Notes: a model not told the origin generated them from the letters alone. 64,000 nucleotides of DNA from Notamacropus eugenii (GCF_028372415.1 NC_092876.1:56535256-56599255), one strand, 5' to 3'; shown: positions 9,664 to 20,763, numbered from the stretch's first letter. Numbers and translations are program-made.

Positions 9664-10255
9664 GGTTGTTGTTTGTCCTTCCTGAAGAGGACCAAAATGA
9701 CATCACTAAGTTAGAGTCAAATTCTGATGCGTTTGACTATGGCTGATCAGACCAGCACGAGCTCAGAATGTCTACCACAGGTTGGGCACAAGTAGTCCAT
9801 GTGAACATTTGGAGTGGACTCTCTAAATTTGCACATCTTGTGTTCCCTTTGAGCTACTTCAATCCTGCTTTACTCATAGAGCACAGCACCTTCTTTGATG
9901 TGGGCAGGCATGTTGAGCTGTCCTGTGCCAGGTGTCAAATAATCAATTCCAAAGGTCTTAAGAGAGACTTTGGGTGTCCTTACATTGCTTCTTCTTACCT
10001 CTGTGTGAGCTCTTGCCTTCATAAAATAGTCTTTTAGGCAAGCCTATGTTTGGCATTCCAACAATGTGGCCAGCCCATTGGAGTTACGTTCTCTGTAGTA
10101 GGATTTGAATACCTGGTAGCTCAGCTTGAGAAAGGACCTCGGTGTCTGATACCTTATCTTGCCAGGTGATACTCAGAATCTTCCTAAGATGATTCAAATG
10201 GAAGTGATTCCATTTCTTGGCGTGGCATCCCGTTTTTACAGGCCCATGTGAGCCC
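9664..10255 (-). mobile_element. Decayed non-LTR LINE, antisense, C-terminal RT region
   Basis: On the minus strand, 10060-10215 reads HFHLNHLRKILSITWQDKV, then DTEVLSQAELP, a stop, and LQWAGHIVGMP. This order (HxxCLRxIL..W.D..P..EVL..A.LP..LRWxGHVxRMP) is the conserved end of RTE/CR1-type LINE polyproteins. The remainder towards 9664 is the antisense 3' part, ending in TTGTTGTTTGTCCTTCCTGAAG. In-frame stops show it is dead. Confidence 0.75.
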
Positions 10256-11135
10256 ATGAACAAATCACTTAACCTCTCAGTACAGTAGGCAACTCTTTAA
10301 GACTCTGGCAGGGAAAAGACACCTGTCTGCATTGAGAGGGGAATTTTCATTCTGGGAGTTCCACATACCCCTGAAATCACAGTTCTAAACCATATCCCCG
10401 TGCCGAAAAAAAAAGAAGAAGGATAAATCTCATTTCTATGGTGCTATGGAGTACAGATTGGATTATATCCCTGTTGTTCCAGATAAGGAAACTTGACTTG
10501 AGAGAACTGAAAAGATATGTCCAAAGACACAAGACCAGTAAGGGATTCAGACTCTACTTTCTTCATCACAGGCCCTATTCTCTTTCCACACACCAGGGTC
10601 ATGATGTAGAAGGGTAAAAAGACTGGTGGCTGCATCCAGCTAGCTGGAAGATAGTCTGTTGTTTCTAGCATGGGATGTAGAGGAATCCTACCTGAACCCT
10701 GCCATGATTTTTTATCAGCAGGTCTTATTTCTAAGACCTGTGTGCTGGAGGATGGGGAACTTCTGGGGGGCAATGCAGCCAAGTAAAGATGGTGGCTGGA
10801 GCTGGTGGAGCAGCGAGGAATGACTGCTGGCTGGGAGTGCCAGCCCAGACAATGGAGCCCCAGGGATGGCATGGCTCTTCTCCTCAAGTGGGTGTGTTAC
10901 CTGCGATTTTGGCTCAGCTGCTGACACTCAGCAATAAATCAAGAGAAAACACAAGAAATTCATTCTTGATCTCATCCAACTTCCAAGCTTGGAATGAGGC
11001 TGGAAGGGCAGAAGGGGTCATTTGCAGTCCACCTTTGACCTTGCTTAAAGTAGGTGCTTCACAAATGGTTGGCAATTACATGAAAACACTTGATCGCTGT
11101 CACAGAAATCACAGAACGCCAGTAAAGGAAGGAAG
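10256..11135. other. Intergenic sequence with no recognised feature
   Basis: Opposed open frames at about 10444-10887 and 10789-11139 have no conserved motif. I see no splice-supported gene and no repeat I can name. Confidence 0.45.
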
Positions 11136-11139
11136 CTGA

Positions 11140-11410
11140 GAACCTAGAATGTAAGGACTGAGGACCTTAGAACACAGAATGTCAGGGCTAGAAGTGGCCT
11201 TAGAACATGGAATGTCAGTGGCAGAAGGAACTTTAGATCATAAAACATTGGAGCAGAGAGACCCTTAGAACATAGAATGTCAGAGTAGTGAGTTATCTTA
11301 AAAAATAAAACATCAGAACTTAAAGGGATCTTAGAAGATATTAAGACTGGGAAAGACCTTAGAAAAGAAGTCAGGACTGGTGAGGCTAGGCCTTGGAGGC
11401 CAAAATGTTA
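11140..11410 (+). repeat. Degenerate minisatellite, about 33-38-bp unit
   Basis: The unit is CCTTAGAACACAGAATGTCAG plus a GGGCTAGAAGTGG-like spacer, repeated about seven times with decay. It is the same unit as at 24315-24610, 36180-36355 and, in reverse, 28000-28250. Confidence 0.75.
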
Positions 11411-11455
11411 GCTCTGGAGGAGACTTTATATCACATCTAAAACAATAGCTCTATT

Positions 11456-11660
11456 TTGTTGTAGTGTTCATCCCTCATTGCCGAAGAAGACCATGCCATC
11501 AGAGAAATGATGACATGACTTGCACTTGACTTTATTTTGAATGAGGGAGGGTTGTGCAGGTCACCGGCCTCACTTTCTCCTCCTGGGCCATCTGGATCCA
11601 GTGACCAGATATTCATCAGGATGACTGGAGATGGCCCAGGGTGCAATGGGAGACGTTGAC
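11456..11660 (-). mobile_element. Marsupial SINE tail module, antisense
   Basis: It contains the ordered blocks GCCGAAGAAGACCATGCCATC, ATGATGACATGACTTGCACTTGAC, GGATCCAGTGACCAGATATTCATCAGGATGACTGGAGATGG. A related copy follows at 12122-12300, and a sense copy fused to a tRNA-like head is at 59205-59505. It resembles the LINE-derived 3' module of some marsupial SINEs. Confidence 0.75.
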
Positions 11661-11935
11661 CCCTTTAGACCAAGGCCTATTCGGTACACTCACTTGGGGT
11701 GAGGTAACGCCCATTCAGTAAATAGGCCTGTTTAAGAAGTAGTCAGGGGATGGCCCCTTTGATGAGGCAAAGAAAAGTAACTAAATCAGGCTGGGAGGGA
11801 AACATCAACAGTTACTACTGATAATCACTCTTAAGCTAGGAGGGTCCAGAAAACAGCCCTTAAATGGAGGTTGGGCAGGGGTCTAGTGTGGTACAGTCTA
11901 TGGGCTTCAGAGTACAGTAGAGTTAAGGTTTTGGG

Positions 11936-11985
11936 AAGGAAAAGGAAGGGAAGAGGAAGGGAAGGGAAAGGAGAGGAAAGGAAAA
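11936..11985. repeat. GGAAG/GGAAAG low-complexity tract
   Basis: A short purine tract of GGAAAGGAAGGGAAGAGG repeats. Confidence 0.8.
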
Positions 11986-12121
11986 CTGGGCATCCTCTGG
12001 CCATCCAAATTTAACTTCCTTTGGATAGGAGAAGGAGGGGAGGGGGAGATAGAGAGGAGAGGAGGAGCTGAGTTACCTAGCTAGCTGGGTCTCCATTCAG
12101 GCAGCTGGGTCTGTTCAGAGG

Positions 12122-12305
12122 TTGTTGTGTTTGTCCTTCGTTGCTGAAAAAGACCATGCTATTAGAGAAATGATGACATGACTTGCACTTAACTTTGTTT
12201 TGAGTGAGGGAGGGCTGTGCAAAGCCACCAGCCTCACTTCTCCTCCAGAGCCATATGGATCCAGTGAGCAGATATTCATCAGGATGACTGGAGATAACCC
12301 AATTT
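12122..12305 (-). mobile_element. Marsupial SINE tail module, antisense (second copy)
   Basis: It has the same ordered blocks as 11456-11660: GCTGAAAAAGACCATGCTATTAG, ATGATGACATGACTTGCACTTAAC, GATATTCATCAGGATGACTGGAGAT. It continues into ATTTTACAAATGGGGCCACTGAGG of an antisense MIR core to about 12400. Confidence 0.75.
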
Positions 12306-12399
12306 TACAAATGGGGCCACTGAGGCTTGCCCCAGTTCATAAAGTCAGTCAGTGGCAGAATTGTGAATCAAATCCAGACTCCAGGGTCTTCCTCACTAG

Positions 12400-14750
12400 G
12401 CAAAATTCCAGGCATTCACAAAGCAAAGGGGGAAGAATTATGAAGGAGTCAAGATTTGTCTTTAAGTGCCTTCCTGTTCCTCCCTTTCAGCTCCTCTCTC
12501 AACTTCCAGAGTCCTCTGCCCACCTACACCCTGTGCAAAAGAGTACCAGCCTTTGTTTCATCTAACACTGATATTATCCCTTCCAGGGGTAGTTTGCATT
12601 GTACCTAGGAGAATGAAAAATTTCCAGGATCCAAGAGAGTGGGTCTCTAGTGGAACACTTTCAGTCTCACCCAGAGGGGCAATATGTTTGAGGTGGGTAG
12701 TGGGGGAGGCTTCCTGAAATCGCAAATACAGAATATCATCAGAGTAACATGGGACCTTAGGAGCTGTGTAGATCAATACTTTCATTTTACAAATGAAGAG
12801 CCTGGGGCCCTGAGCATCACTGGCGATGGAAGCCAAGTTTCCTACCTCCTAGTGATAGTCTAGTCTACCTGTGTGTTAGTCAGGCCCTTGGATGAGACTC
12901 CCTGTCTCCTCCAGGGCTCCTACCCAACTAGAAGGAAGCGATGCTGCTTCTCATCATGAAAGGATTTCAGGCTCTATGCCTTGCCAGACTCAGGTTGACT
13001 CATTTTATAGGACTTAAAATCAGTAATTTCAGGATTTCTCCAGCAGGTTTCCAACACTGAGGCAACCCAAGCTGGTGGAGAAAAAGCTCCTGCAGATCCT
13101 GTTGGTGGGCAGACTCACTGATGTAGGCACCTCACAATCAGGCTATGAGGAAATCCTAGAGAGCTAACAGCTAGATTCTCAAAGATGGAAAATCAGGCAG
13201 AAAGGTCTTAGAAGCTTGCCTCTTCCTGTTCGTATGTTGGTTTACAGGCTCATAAGAGTTGGTGGTATAGGGGATAGAGAGCTGACCCGAGCCAGGAGTC
13301 CCACCTCTGACATGTACTGGTTGAATAGTGACCCCGAGTAGTCACTTTACCTTCTAGTGTTCTAGGTACAGACCTGCATCGGTAGAGGGAGTATTCATAC
13401 CTGGAGTTCCCTATATTACATAAATCACAGGCCTAGTTCATACCTCTTACTCCTTTCACAGAACCTCCAAGTTAGGAGGGACCTCAGAAGCCCCCTATAT
13501 TGCATCCCTTAGCTGAAAAAGGGATTCAATATATAGCCTAACCAGAGTGGTCTCTCAACTCTTGAGGGTAGGGGCTATTTCTTTTCTGCGGGGGACACTG
13601 AGGCTGAGATAGGTCAAGGGACTTGCCCAGGATCACACAGTTAGGAAGTGTCCCAGACAGGATTCAAACTCACATCTTGCTGACCCCAAGTAGAGACATT
13701 CCATCGACTGTACCACAGAACTGCCTCCAGAAGGAGATTCCTGTCCTTTCCAGCTTATTTATGTCCTTTTTAAATTAAAATGTGGCTCCTAGAACTGCAT
13801 GCAGTCTTCTGGAAGGGGTCTGACTGGGGCAGAGGCTGGCCGCTCTTTTCCTTAAAGCTGACCTCTGCACTTCTGTGAACATTAACTTTTTTCCTCTCAT
13901 CTCCCCCTTATAACTATTCTGTGACCTGCAGTTTATCCAGCTGCCAGAGAGCTGTAATGTACAGGGTTCTTGGAACAGAGCATGAGTCAAGGGCATTACA
14001 TTCTCGGAGAATGAGCTGGGCTGTCCAGTATTAAAAGTACCCTGAAGTGTCAGCATGGGTGGCTTAGATGATTCTCTTTTTAATCCTTCCTGTTTCCCTG
14101 TTTCAGAAGATGATCAGATAAAGTGAACCTGGGGGGCAACTCCTGTTGTAGTTGGCATGATTTCCCCATTGATTCATCCTGAGTGGGAGCTCACCTGGAG
14201 AGAGGGAGGTGGCCGGGGAAATTCAAGTCTGCTGCTCAACTCGGATCCCTGATCTTTTAGTCTTGATTTACTGTGATGAAGTTAGAGTTTCCTTTGCTTG
14301 TGAAATTGGGCTGTAGCCTCTCAGGGCCCCAGCTTTCTTTCCAGAATAACTGAGTGAGACTAAAGTTCCTTTCACCCACAGTATTTTATGTTCAAAGTTC
14401 TAAGGGTCCTCCCAGCCCTGATATTCTGGGCTCTGACAACCCGAGGCTAAATAAATTACAATAACTGCCATCTGGCTTCTGATTCCACTATTCAATAGAA
14501 GCCGCTCTCTCCAAAGTGGATCCTTCTCAGGCTTCATTTTTCTTGACTTTTCTGTCATGTTTGACCTTCTCCCCTACCTGGGACATGTTCTTTTCCTTCA
14601 GCTTTCATGACACTTTTATTTCCTTGTTCTCTTCCGACCTAGTGGAAAGCTCCTTCTTAGTCTACCAAAGGGTTTGCCTTCTGGTAAGCTCATGAGCTCC
14701 CATCATTTGAACAACCCTTTCTGTGCAGATACCCACTAAATCAAAAAATG
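12400..14750. other. Intergenic, diverged SINE fragments only
   Basis: Weak antisense MIR fragments are visible at about 12775-12840 and 13590-13720 (GGGACACTGAGGCTGAGATAGG..GATCACACAGTTAGGAAGTG). A weak sense SINE is at 13257-13350. The sequence at 13740-14060 resembles an old repeat but is not nameable. No gene is supported. Confidence 0.5.
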
Positions 14751-14754
14751 CCAG

Positions 14755-14935
14755 AACTAGAATTGGAGATCCTGGGTTCAAATTCTGTCTCTGCACCTTG
14801 TATGACCTTGGGGAAGCTACTTTATGTCCCTGGGCCTCAGTTTCCTCATCTGTAAAGTGAGGAGATTGGACAAGTTGGCCTCAGTTTCCTCATTTGTAAA
14901 ATGAGAGTATTAGACTGGATAATATGTCCAACCAC
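14755..14935 (+). repeat. MIR SINE with internal 44-bp tandem duplication
   Basis: Head block CTGGGTTCAAATTCTGTCTC is followed by the core TGGGCCTCAGTTTCCTCATCTGTAAA. The CCTCAGTTTCCTCAT block recurs 44 bp downstream (14835 and 14879), each copy followed by GA(G)GA-TTGGA or AGTATTAGACTGGA. Confidence 0.75.
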
Positions 14936-15720
14936 TAATGGACATCTCTGTTGGGATGTTCTATAGGCCTCTCAAGATCAACGTGTACAAAACAAAGATC
15001 TCCCCCCAAACCAATGCCTCTAACTCTCTTTACTTTTTTGTAGGCCACCTTCATCCTCCCAGTCACCCAGGTTTTGTATTCTCATAGCTACCTTCAGTTT
15101 TACGCTCTCTTACACATCTAACTGTGTGTCCTGTGACAGAATCACACAGAATTTTAGTGTGGAAGGGGACCTTAGTGTTCATCTTGCCCAACCCTCCCAA
15201 AAGAAGCACTGTTATCACCCACCTAGCCTGACAAGAGGTCATCCTTTGTTTAAAGCCTTCTTATATGGGAACCCCCTCCCTGCCATCATTCCTGGTGAGC
15301 TGTTACCCTTTGGGGTAGTTCTTTTCAGAAATTTGCTTCTGGCCTCACTGGAACTCTTTGTCATTTCTGCCCATTTTTCTTGGTTTAGTCTAGTCCCACT
15401 CTCCTCCAGGGCAAATACCCCTAATACTTCCAACCAATCCTCCTTTAGCCTGGAAGTGAGACACTCCACCAACTCCTCCTCTAAACATTCTGTCTGACAA
15501 TGATTTCTCTCTTAAATTGTATTACCTAGAAGCGAATGCAACCAGGACAGGGCACAAAGGAATGGTTGCCCCCTTGTTCCAGGAAGCTACAGCCCCCTTA
15601 AAGCAGCCCAAGTTTGCAATAGCTTTCATGGCTGATATATGACCCTGGTGACTCACTGAGCTTGTGGTCCACTACAACCAGGGATGCTCTGTGGCAGGCT
15701 TGAACCTCCCCCCTACTTAG
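14936..15720. other. Intergenic, possible old LINE sequence
   Basis: There is no gene support. The stretch at 15130-15660 resembles an old antisense LINE-like sequence but is too diverged to classify. Confidence 0.35.
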
Positions 15721-15724
15721 AGAG

Positions 15725-15890
15725 CTGATTGTTACATTTTGGGCAAATGCTCCAAATAAGGACTTGGTTCATTGGTTTGTGGATTGCCTAGAGTTAAGAA
15801 AATGATGAAGAAAATGGATATAATTCAGACTAAGTTTAAAAGTGTGTTGGGTATTTATTTTTAGGGCTGGATGTTAAATATTGACCATCA
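15725..15890 (+). repeat. Unclassified interspersed repeat, copy 1
   Basis: The blocks TTGTTACATTTTGGGCAAATGC, AAGGACTTGGTTCATTGGTTTGTGGATTG and TTAAGAAAATGATG..AATTCAGACTAAGTTTAAAAGT recur in the same order at 45915-46130. They recur on the opposite strand at 17625-17832 and 62080-62295. Confidence 0.65.
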
Positions 15891-16345
15891 CACCCCTGAT
15901 TACCATCCCCACTAGATCTTTTCATTCAAATTGCTGTCCAATCTTGCCATGCTCTTGTACTTATGAAGCTATTTAAAAAACTCAACTCAACTGTAAGACT
16001 TTAAATGTATCTCTATTAAATTCCAACTAATTAAACTTGGCCCAGTTTTCTATCTTTTCAAGATCTTTTGGGATCCTGACTTCTTCAGGCAGTGTGTAAA
16101 CTGTAGTCTCAACTTTGTTTCATCTGCAGATTTGATGAGCAAGTTTGTCTATGTCTTTGTCAGAGAGAGGTCTTATAGTACACTCTGGGTCTGCATACAT
16201 TCAACCAGAGCCCTCCTTTGAGGTGAACATTGAACCATTGATAATTTCTCCAAGTTCATCTAATTTCCAATCCATAAAAGTCTCCAATTGTCTAGCCTAC
16301 ATCTCTCGATCTTTCTCATAATCCTACTACATACTCTATTGCTAA
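15891..16345 (-). repeat. Probable diverged LINE, antisense, unclassified
   Basis: The blocks GCCCAGTTTTCTATCTTTTCAAGATC and TTTCATCTGCAGATTTGATGAGCAAG look like a known old interspersed sequence. The class is uncertain and there is no coding support. Confidence 0.4.
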
Positions 16346-16349
16346 AGAC

Positions 16350-16465
16350 TTTGGGGCAGCTAAGTGACAAAGTAAATAGAGTGCTAGACTTGGAGCCAGG
16401 AAGTCTTGAATTTGAATCCTGTCTTAAGACACTTACTCTAAGCAAGACGTTAAATTGTTTGCCTC
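16350..16465 (+). mobile_element. SINE 5' part
   Basis: Blocks are GGGGCAGCTAAGTGACAAAG, TAGAGTGCTAGACTTGGAGCC, TTTGAATCCTGTCTTAAGACACTTACT and GACGTTAAATTG. It abuts an oppositely oriented SINE at 16478, forming an inverted pair. Confidence 0.75.
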
Positions 16466-16477
16466 CGTTTATTCATT

Positions 16478-16740
16478 TGTTTTTGTGGCTATTTAGTCAT
16501 TTTCAGTCATGTTTGACTCTTCATGACCCCATCTGGGGTTTTCTTGCCAAAGACACTGAAGTGGTTCCCAATTTTCTTCTCCAGCTCATTTTACAGATGA
16601 GGAAACTGAGGCAAACAAGGTAAAGTGATTTGCCCAGGGTCACACGGCTAGTTAGTGTCTGAGGCTAGATTTGAACTCAGAAAGATGAGTCTTTCTGACT
16701 CAAGAACCAATAATGTATGCACCACTTAGCTAGCTACCCT
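16478..16740 (-). mobile_element. Full-length marsupial MIR/CORE-type SINE, antisense
   Basis: Antisense tail AGTCATGTTTGACTCTTCATGACCCC..GGTTTTCTTGCCAAAG, core TTTTACAGATGAGGAAACTGAGGCAAAC and TTGCCCAGGGTCACACGGC, then head GATTTGAACTCAG and CACTTAGCTAGCTA. MIR-like sequence follows from 16740 to 16860 (TAGAACTATTGTATGGATCAAATAAAATAAC). Confidence 0.88.
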
Positions 16741-16860
16741 TTTCATCTGTACATTGTGGATAATAATAATTTACCTCATAGAACTATTGTATGGATCAAA
16801 TAAAATAACATATGTGTGTTTTGCAAATCTTATAACACTATGTAAATAAATGCTAGCTGT

Positions 16861-17620
16861 TATTATTAATCTAATTAAACCGTGTTTACAGTATTCCCTG
16901 TTCTACCAGTATAGTAACACGCAGCATAAAAGAAAATAACCTTAGTCTGGCATGACCTATTCATGACGAAGCCATGCTGAATCTTGGTGGTCACTGCTTT
17001 CTTTCCTAGATGGTTACTAATTATTCCTTTCACAGTCCTTGCTATCATTTTGCAAGGAACTCAAGTCCAGCTCACTGGCCTCCAGTTTGCAGATTCCTTT
17101 CTCTTCCCTTTACAGAATGTGGGCAGCAATTCTATAATACTTTGTTCATTCCTCATAATCTTTTCCCATGATCCCTTCTTTCCCTCACCCTCTCTGCCAT
17201 GATTGTGGAGCCTGACAGTGGTTCCATGATTATATCTGTTGCTTCTGGTGTTGCTTTATTTATCTTAGGTATCAACTTCCCATTGGTCATTTGTGTGCAT
17301 GTGTGTGTGCACGCATACATGCACATGCGTGTGTGGTCATTGCCCATTGATACAATGTTGCCTAATAGAAAGTTCAGTGGCTCTAGAATCCGAGCACCTG
17401 GGTTCAGACCCAGGTGCGTATTTACCTGCACAATGTTGGTCACATCTTTTAATCTCTCAGGACCTCATCTCTACTTACAAGGAGACCTGCAGGTTACACG
17501 TAAAGGGAAGGGGTCAAAGGAGAAGGCCTTTAAGGTTCTTGTCTATTCAACCTCCATCATAGCTCTTCCATCCCTCCCTTTGACTCTAATTACAGGACCT
17601 TGACCATTCTATGCAGGGGT
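16861..17620. other. Intergenic, unassigned, short GTGTGT tract
   Basis: A TGTGTGCATGTGTGTGTGC tract is at 17290-17335 and a SINE head-like fragment at 17370-17470 (GGCTCTAGAATCCGAGCACCTGGGTTCAGAC). No gene is supported. Confidence 0.45.
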
Positions 17621-17624
17621 ATGC

Positions 17625-17832
17625 TGGTAAAGATTTAACAACTGGCTCTTCACACAAAGAAAAAAGGACGTACAATACACTTTTAAATGTCATCTACATG
17701 TTTTCTCCATCACTTTCTTAAGCCTAAGCAATCAGCAATACAAAATATCAAGCCTTAATTTGTAGCATTTGCTGATTTCCAAGGTGTAAATGCTCCCACT
17801 GAAAATTTAACAGTTGGCTCTCTTGAGTCAAT
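17625..17832 (-). repeat. Unclassified interspersed repeat, copy 2
   Basis: This is the reverse-oriented member of the family at 15725. Blocks are TTTAAATGTCATCTACATGTTTTCTCCATCAC, AATATCAAGCC..TTTGTAGCATTTGCTGATTTCCAAGGTGTAAATGC and AATTTAACAGTTGGCTC. Confidence 0.65.
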
Positions 17833-17944
17833 TCAAGCTGGTTGCAGCACACTGAAGCCCTAGGCTGGGTCCTTTTCCCTGGGTTATTGAGTAATCTCCT
17901 AATTAGCCTCTGCGTTCCCAGTCTCTCCTCTATCCAATTCATCC

Positions 17945-18192
17945 TTCTTTTTTTTTTCAGTAATTTTTCAGTCATATCTGACTCTTCAAGTCCCCATTTG
18001 AGGTTTTCTTGGCAAAGATACTGGAATGGTCTGCTGTTTCCTTACAGATGAAGAGACTGAGGCAAACAGGGTTAAGTGGCTTGCCCAGGGTCACACAGCT
18101 AATAAGTGTCTGAGGCCAGGTTTGAACTCAGGAACATGAGTCTTCCTGACTCCAGGCTTGGTGCTCTGTGTACTCCATACTATGATACCCTC
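17945..18192 (-). mobile_element. Full-length marsupial SINE, antisense
   Basis: Antisense tail TCAGTCATATCTGACTCTTCA and GGTTTTCTTGGCAAAGATACTGGAATGG, core AGACTGAGGCAAACAGGGTTAAG and GCCCAGGGTCACACAGCTAATAAG, and head GGTTTGAACTCAGGAACATGAG. Confidence 0.88.
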
Positions 18193-18444
18193 TATCTGTT
18201 CTCACCTTTCATAGAGTCGCTAAAATATTCTTCCTAAAGTGCAAATCTATATTTCCTCACTGATCAAGAAGTTATTGTGGCTCCCTATGGCTTTTTGGAG
18301 AAAATCCAAGCTTTTTTGGCATGGAAGAGAGTGCTGAACTTGGTGTAAAGAAGATATTAGTCACTTACCTGATTTAAGCCTCAGTCTTCCCACCTGTAAA
18401 ATGGGGATAACAATGATATCTATAACTCAGAGCATGCATTGTGA

Positions 18445-19237
18445 GGATAGAATAAAGTAATGTATGCAAAGTGCCTTGCAAACTTTAAAATATTAGCTAC
18501 TATTATTATCACTAATGTTTAAAGCCCATCACAACCAGGGTCCAATCCACCTTTCCAGATGTATTTCTTGTTATTCTCCTTCAGGCCTTCTACACTTCAG
18601 GCAAAGTGGTCTACTTGCCATTCCCCATACAAAATATTCCATCCCCCATTCCCATGTGCCTTTGCACAGGCTTCCCCTTTAGCCTGTAACACTATGCTTC
18701 ATCACCTCTGCCTCTTGGAATCTCTAGCTTCTTCTAGGTTCAACTAAAATGCTATCTCTTTCACAAAGTCTTTCTGGAATCTTCTGATCCCCTTCTCTTT
18801 CCCCGAAATTATATTTGCTGAGTCTGTATTTTGTATTTCATTGTCTCTGTATCTTTTGTATCTTTCTGGTAGAATGTTAGTTTCATTTTTTTCCTTGTAC
18901 ATAGTAGGCTTGACAAGCACTAGGCACTTAACAGTTGCTTACTGAACATTTGAACTGTGCCTCACTTTAATAAAAATATGAAAATCTTAATTGTATATTG
19001 CCAGTAAATTAGGGTTGATTCTTTTCATAAGAAAAGTACTCTTTGTTTTAAAGAAACCTTACAGTGAATCTTTCTATGAACAGAGATTCCCAATAAATAT
19101 AGGGTAACCCCAAATCTTAAGACTTTTGGGTCACTCTATATATTCTTTGCAGGATTTTTGAAAAATTGTTGATGATCTGAATTAGTAGAAGGAGTTTCCT
19201 TATCTGGGAACTCCTCAGAGCAATGAAATACCAAGTT
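18445..19237 (+). repeat. Direct duplication, left copy (includes L2 3' end)
   Basis: The sequence from GATAGAATAAAG through CATCACAACCAGGGTCCA, CCATGTGCCTTTGCACAGGCTTCCC, TCTTTCTGGAATCTTCTGATC, TCTTAAGACTTTTGGGTCACT and CAGAGCAATGAAAT matches 25089-25857 colinearly with modest divergence. Part is an L2 3' end (to about 18970). The matched block goes on for about 270 bp of non-L2 sequence, so the two loci share more than a single repeat insertion. Confidence 0.8.
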
Positions 19238-19410
19238 ATGAAAATCTTAATTTCATGTGGCAAATAAATTAGGATTAAGATTCTTCAATTTAAAGGAACC
19301 CTATGGTGAATTTTTTGTAAAAAAAAAAAAAAAAGCTTCCCAATATACAGGGTAACCTTAAATCTTAAAACTTTGAGGTTACCCTACATATTCATTGTTT
19401 AATTTGATTT
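19238..19410 (+). repeat. Third, partial tandem copy of the duplicated block's right part
   Basis: ATGAAAATCTTAATTTCATG, CAAATAAATTAGGATTAAGATTC, GGAACCCTATGGTGAAT, CAGGGTAACCTTAAATCTTAAAACTTTGAGGTTACCC repeat the order seen at 18978-19145, directly adjacent to it. An A16 run interrupts it. Confidence 0.7.
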
Positions 19411-19434
19411 TTTCTAAAAAAAAATGCTTCCCTC

Positions 19435-20748
19435 AACTTACTGTCATCACATTTGACTTAAGGAGGGAATAACATGCACACTCAATTTGGCATGAAAATC
19501 TATCTTACCTTGTGTGATTAAGGAAATTTATGGTTCAGATTTGCACCTACAATAAGACACATTTGAGAAGAAGAAGCTGGATATTTTATTGATTTACAGA
19601 AAAGGCAAATGCATGAACAGTTTAGAGCTACAGCACAAATAATTAATATAGCCTAATACTAATATAATGATAGCAATATTAATATAGGTATAAGAGGAAA
19701 TAGAAAAGCATCACCAATTCAGGGAAGCACCAACACCTGAATTTTCTCAGCTGGGGAATCCCGGGATATAGCTTTCAGGGTCTGAACTGGGAGCAAGTGG
19801 TCCCAGGCAGAGCGTCCCCTCCATGGGTGAGATTCCAAGGACTTACACTAAGCAAGGAAAGTTTATAGGGACCTAGACAAAGAAGGCTTTTTGCCAAAGG
19901 CTCCGCACACTGTTCCAAGCTGATCAGGCACATGGCCATGGGAATACAGGTTTTGTCCATCAAGGAGATATCATACGGGGGCCACAAGATATAAGTTAAT
20001 TAATCATATACTAGGAGGATTAGCCAAATCTTCCAAGTATTATCTATGTGTTCCGGGAGTGGCTAGTTCCCGGAACATTAATACATGGCCAACTCACATA
20101 TGTTATATTCCTTGAGAGGTCACTGAAAGGACAGAGTGAACTTACTTTATTCAAGGGATATGAAATATTCCTTCATACCTACAGTAAAGTAGGCGAGAAG
20201 GGGATAATTGGGATGGGGGGTATAATAGAAGGGAGGGCAAATGGGAGGAGGGAGTAATTAGAAGTAAACTCTTTTGGGGAGGGACAAAGTCAAAAGAGAG
20301 AACAGAATAAATGGGGGCCAAGATAGGATGGAGGGAAATATAGTTAGTCTTTCACAACATGAATATTATGAAAGTCTTGTGCATAACTACACATGTAGAG
20401 CTTATATTGAATTGCTTGCCTTCTCAGTGGGGATGGGTGGAGAGGGAGGAAGGGAGAGAAGTTGGAACTCAAAGTTTTAGGAATGAATGTTGAGAATTGT
20501 TTTTGCATACAACTGGGAAATAAGAAATACGGATAATGGGATATAGAAATCTATCTTTCCCTACACGAAAAAAGAGACAATGAGGATGAGGGAAGGGAGG
20601 GGTGTGATAGAAGGGAGGGCAGATTGGGGGAAGGGGTAATCAGAATGCACAGTGTCTTGGGGTGGGGGAAGGGGAGAGATGGGGAGAAAATTTGGAACTC
20701 AAAATCTTGTGGAAATGAATGTTGAAAACTAAAAATTAATAAATTTTT
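19435..20748 (+). mobile_element. Retrotransposon insertion with 15-bp target duplication
   Basis: A perfect 15-bp direct repeat, AAAAATGCTTCCCTC, lies at 19420-19434 and 20749-20763. The bounded 1.3 kb ends in a purine-rich 3' region (GAAGGGAGGGCAGATTGGGGG, GGGGAGAAAATTTGGAACTC, GTGGAAATGAATGTTGAAAAC) and an A/T-rich tail, as in marsupial non-LTR elements. The purine-rich module occurs twice inside (from about 20195 and about 20585). A short antisense relative is at 45637-45842. No intact reading frame was found, so it is probably 5'-truncated or non-autonomous. Confidence 0.75.
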
Positions 20749-20763
20749 AAAAATGCTTCCCTC

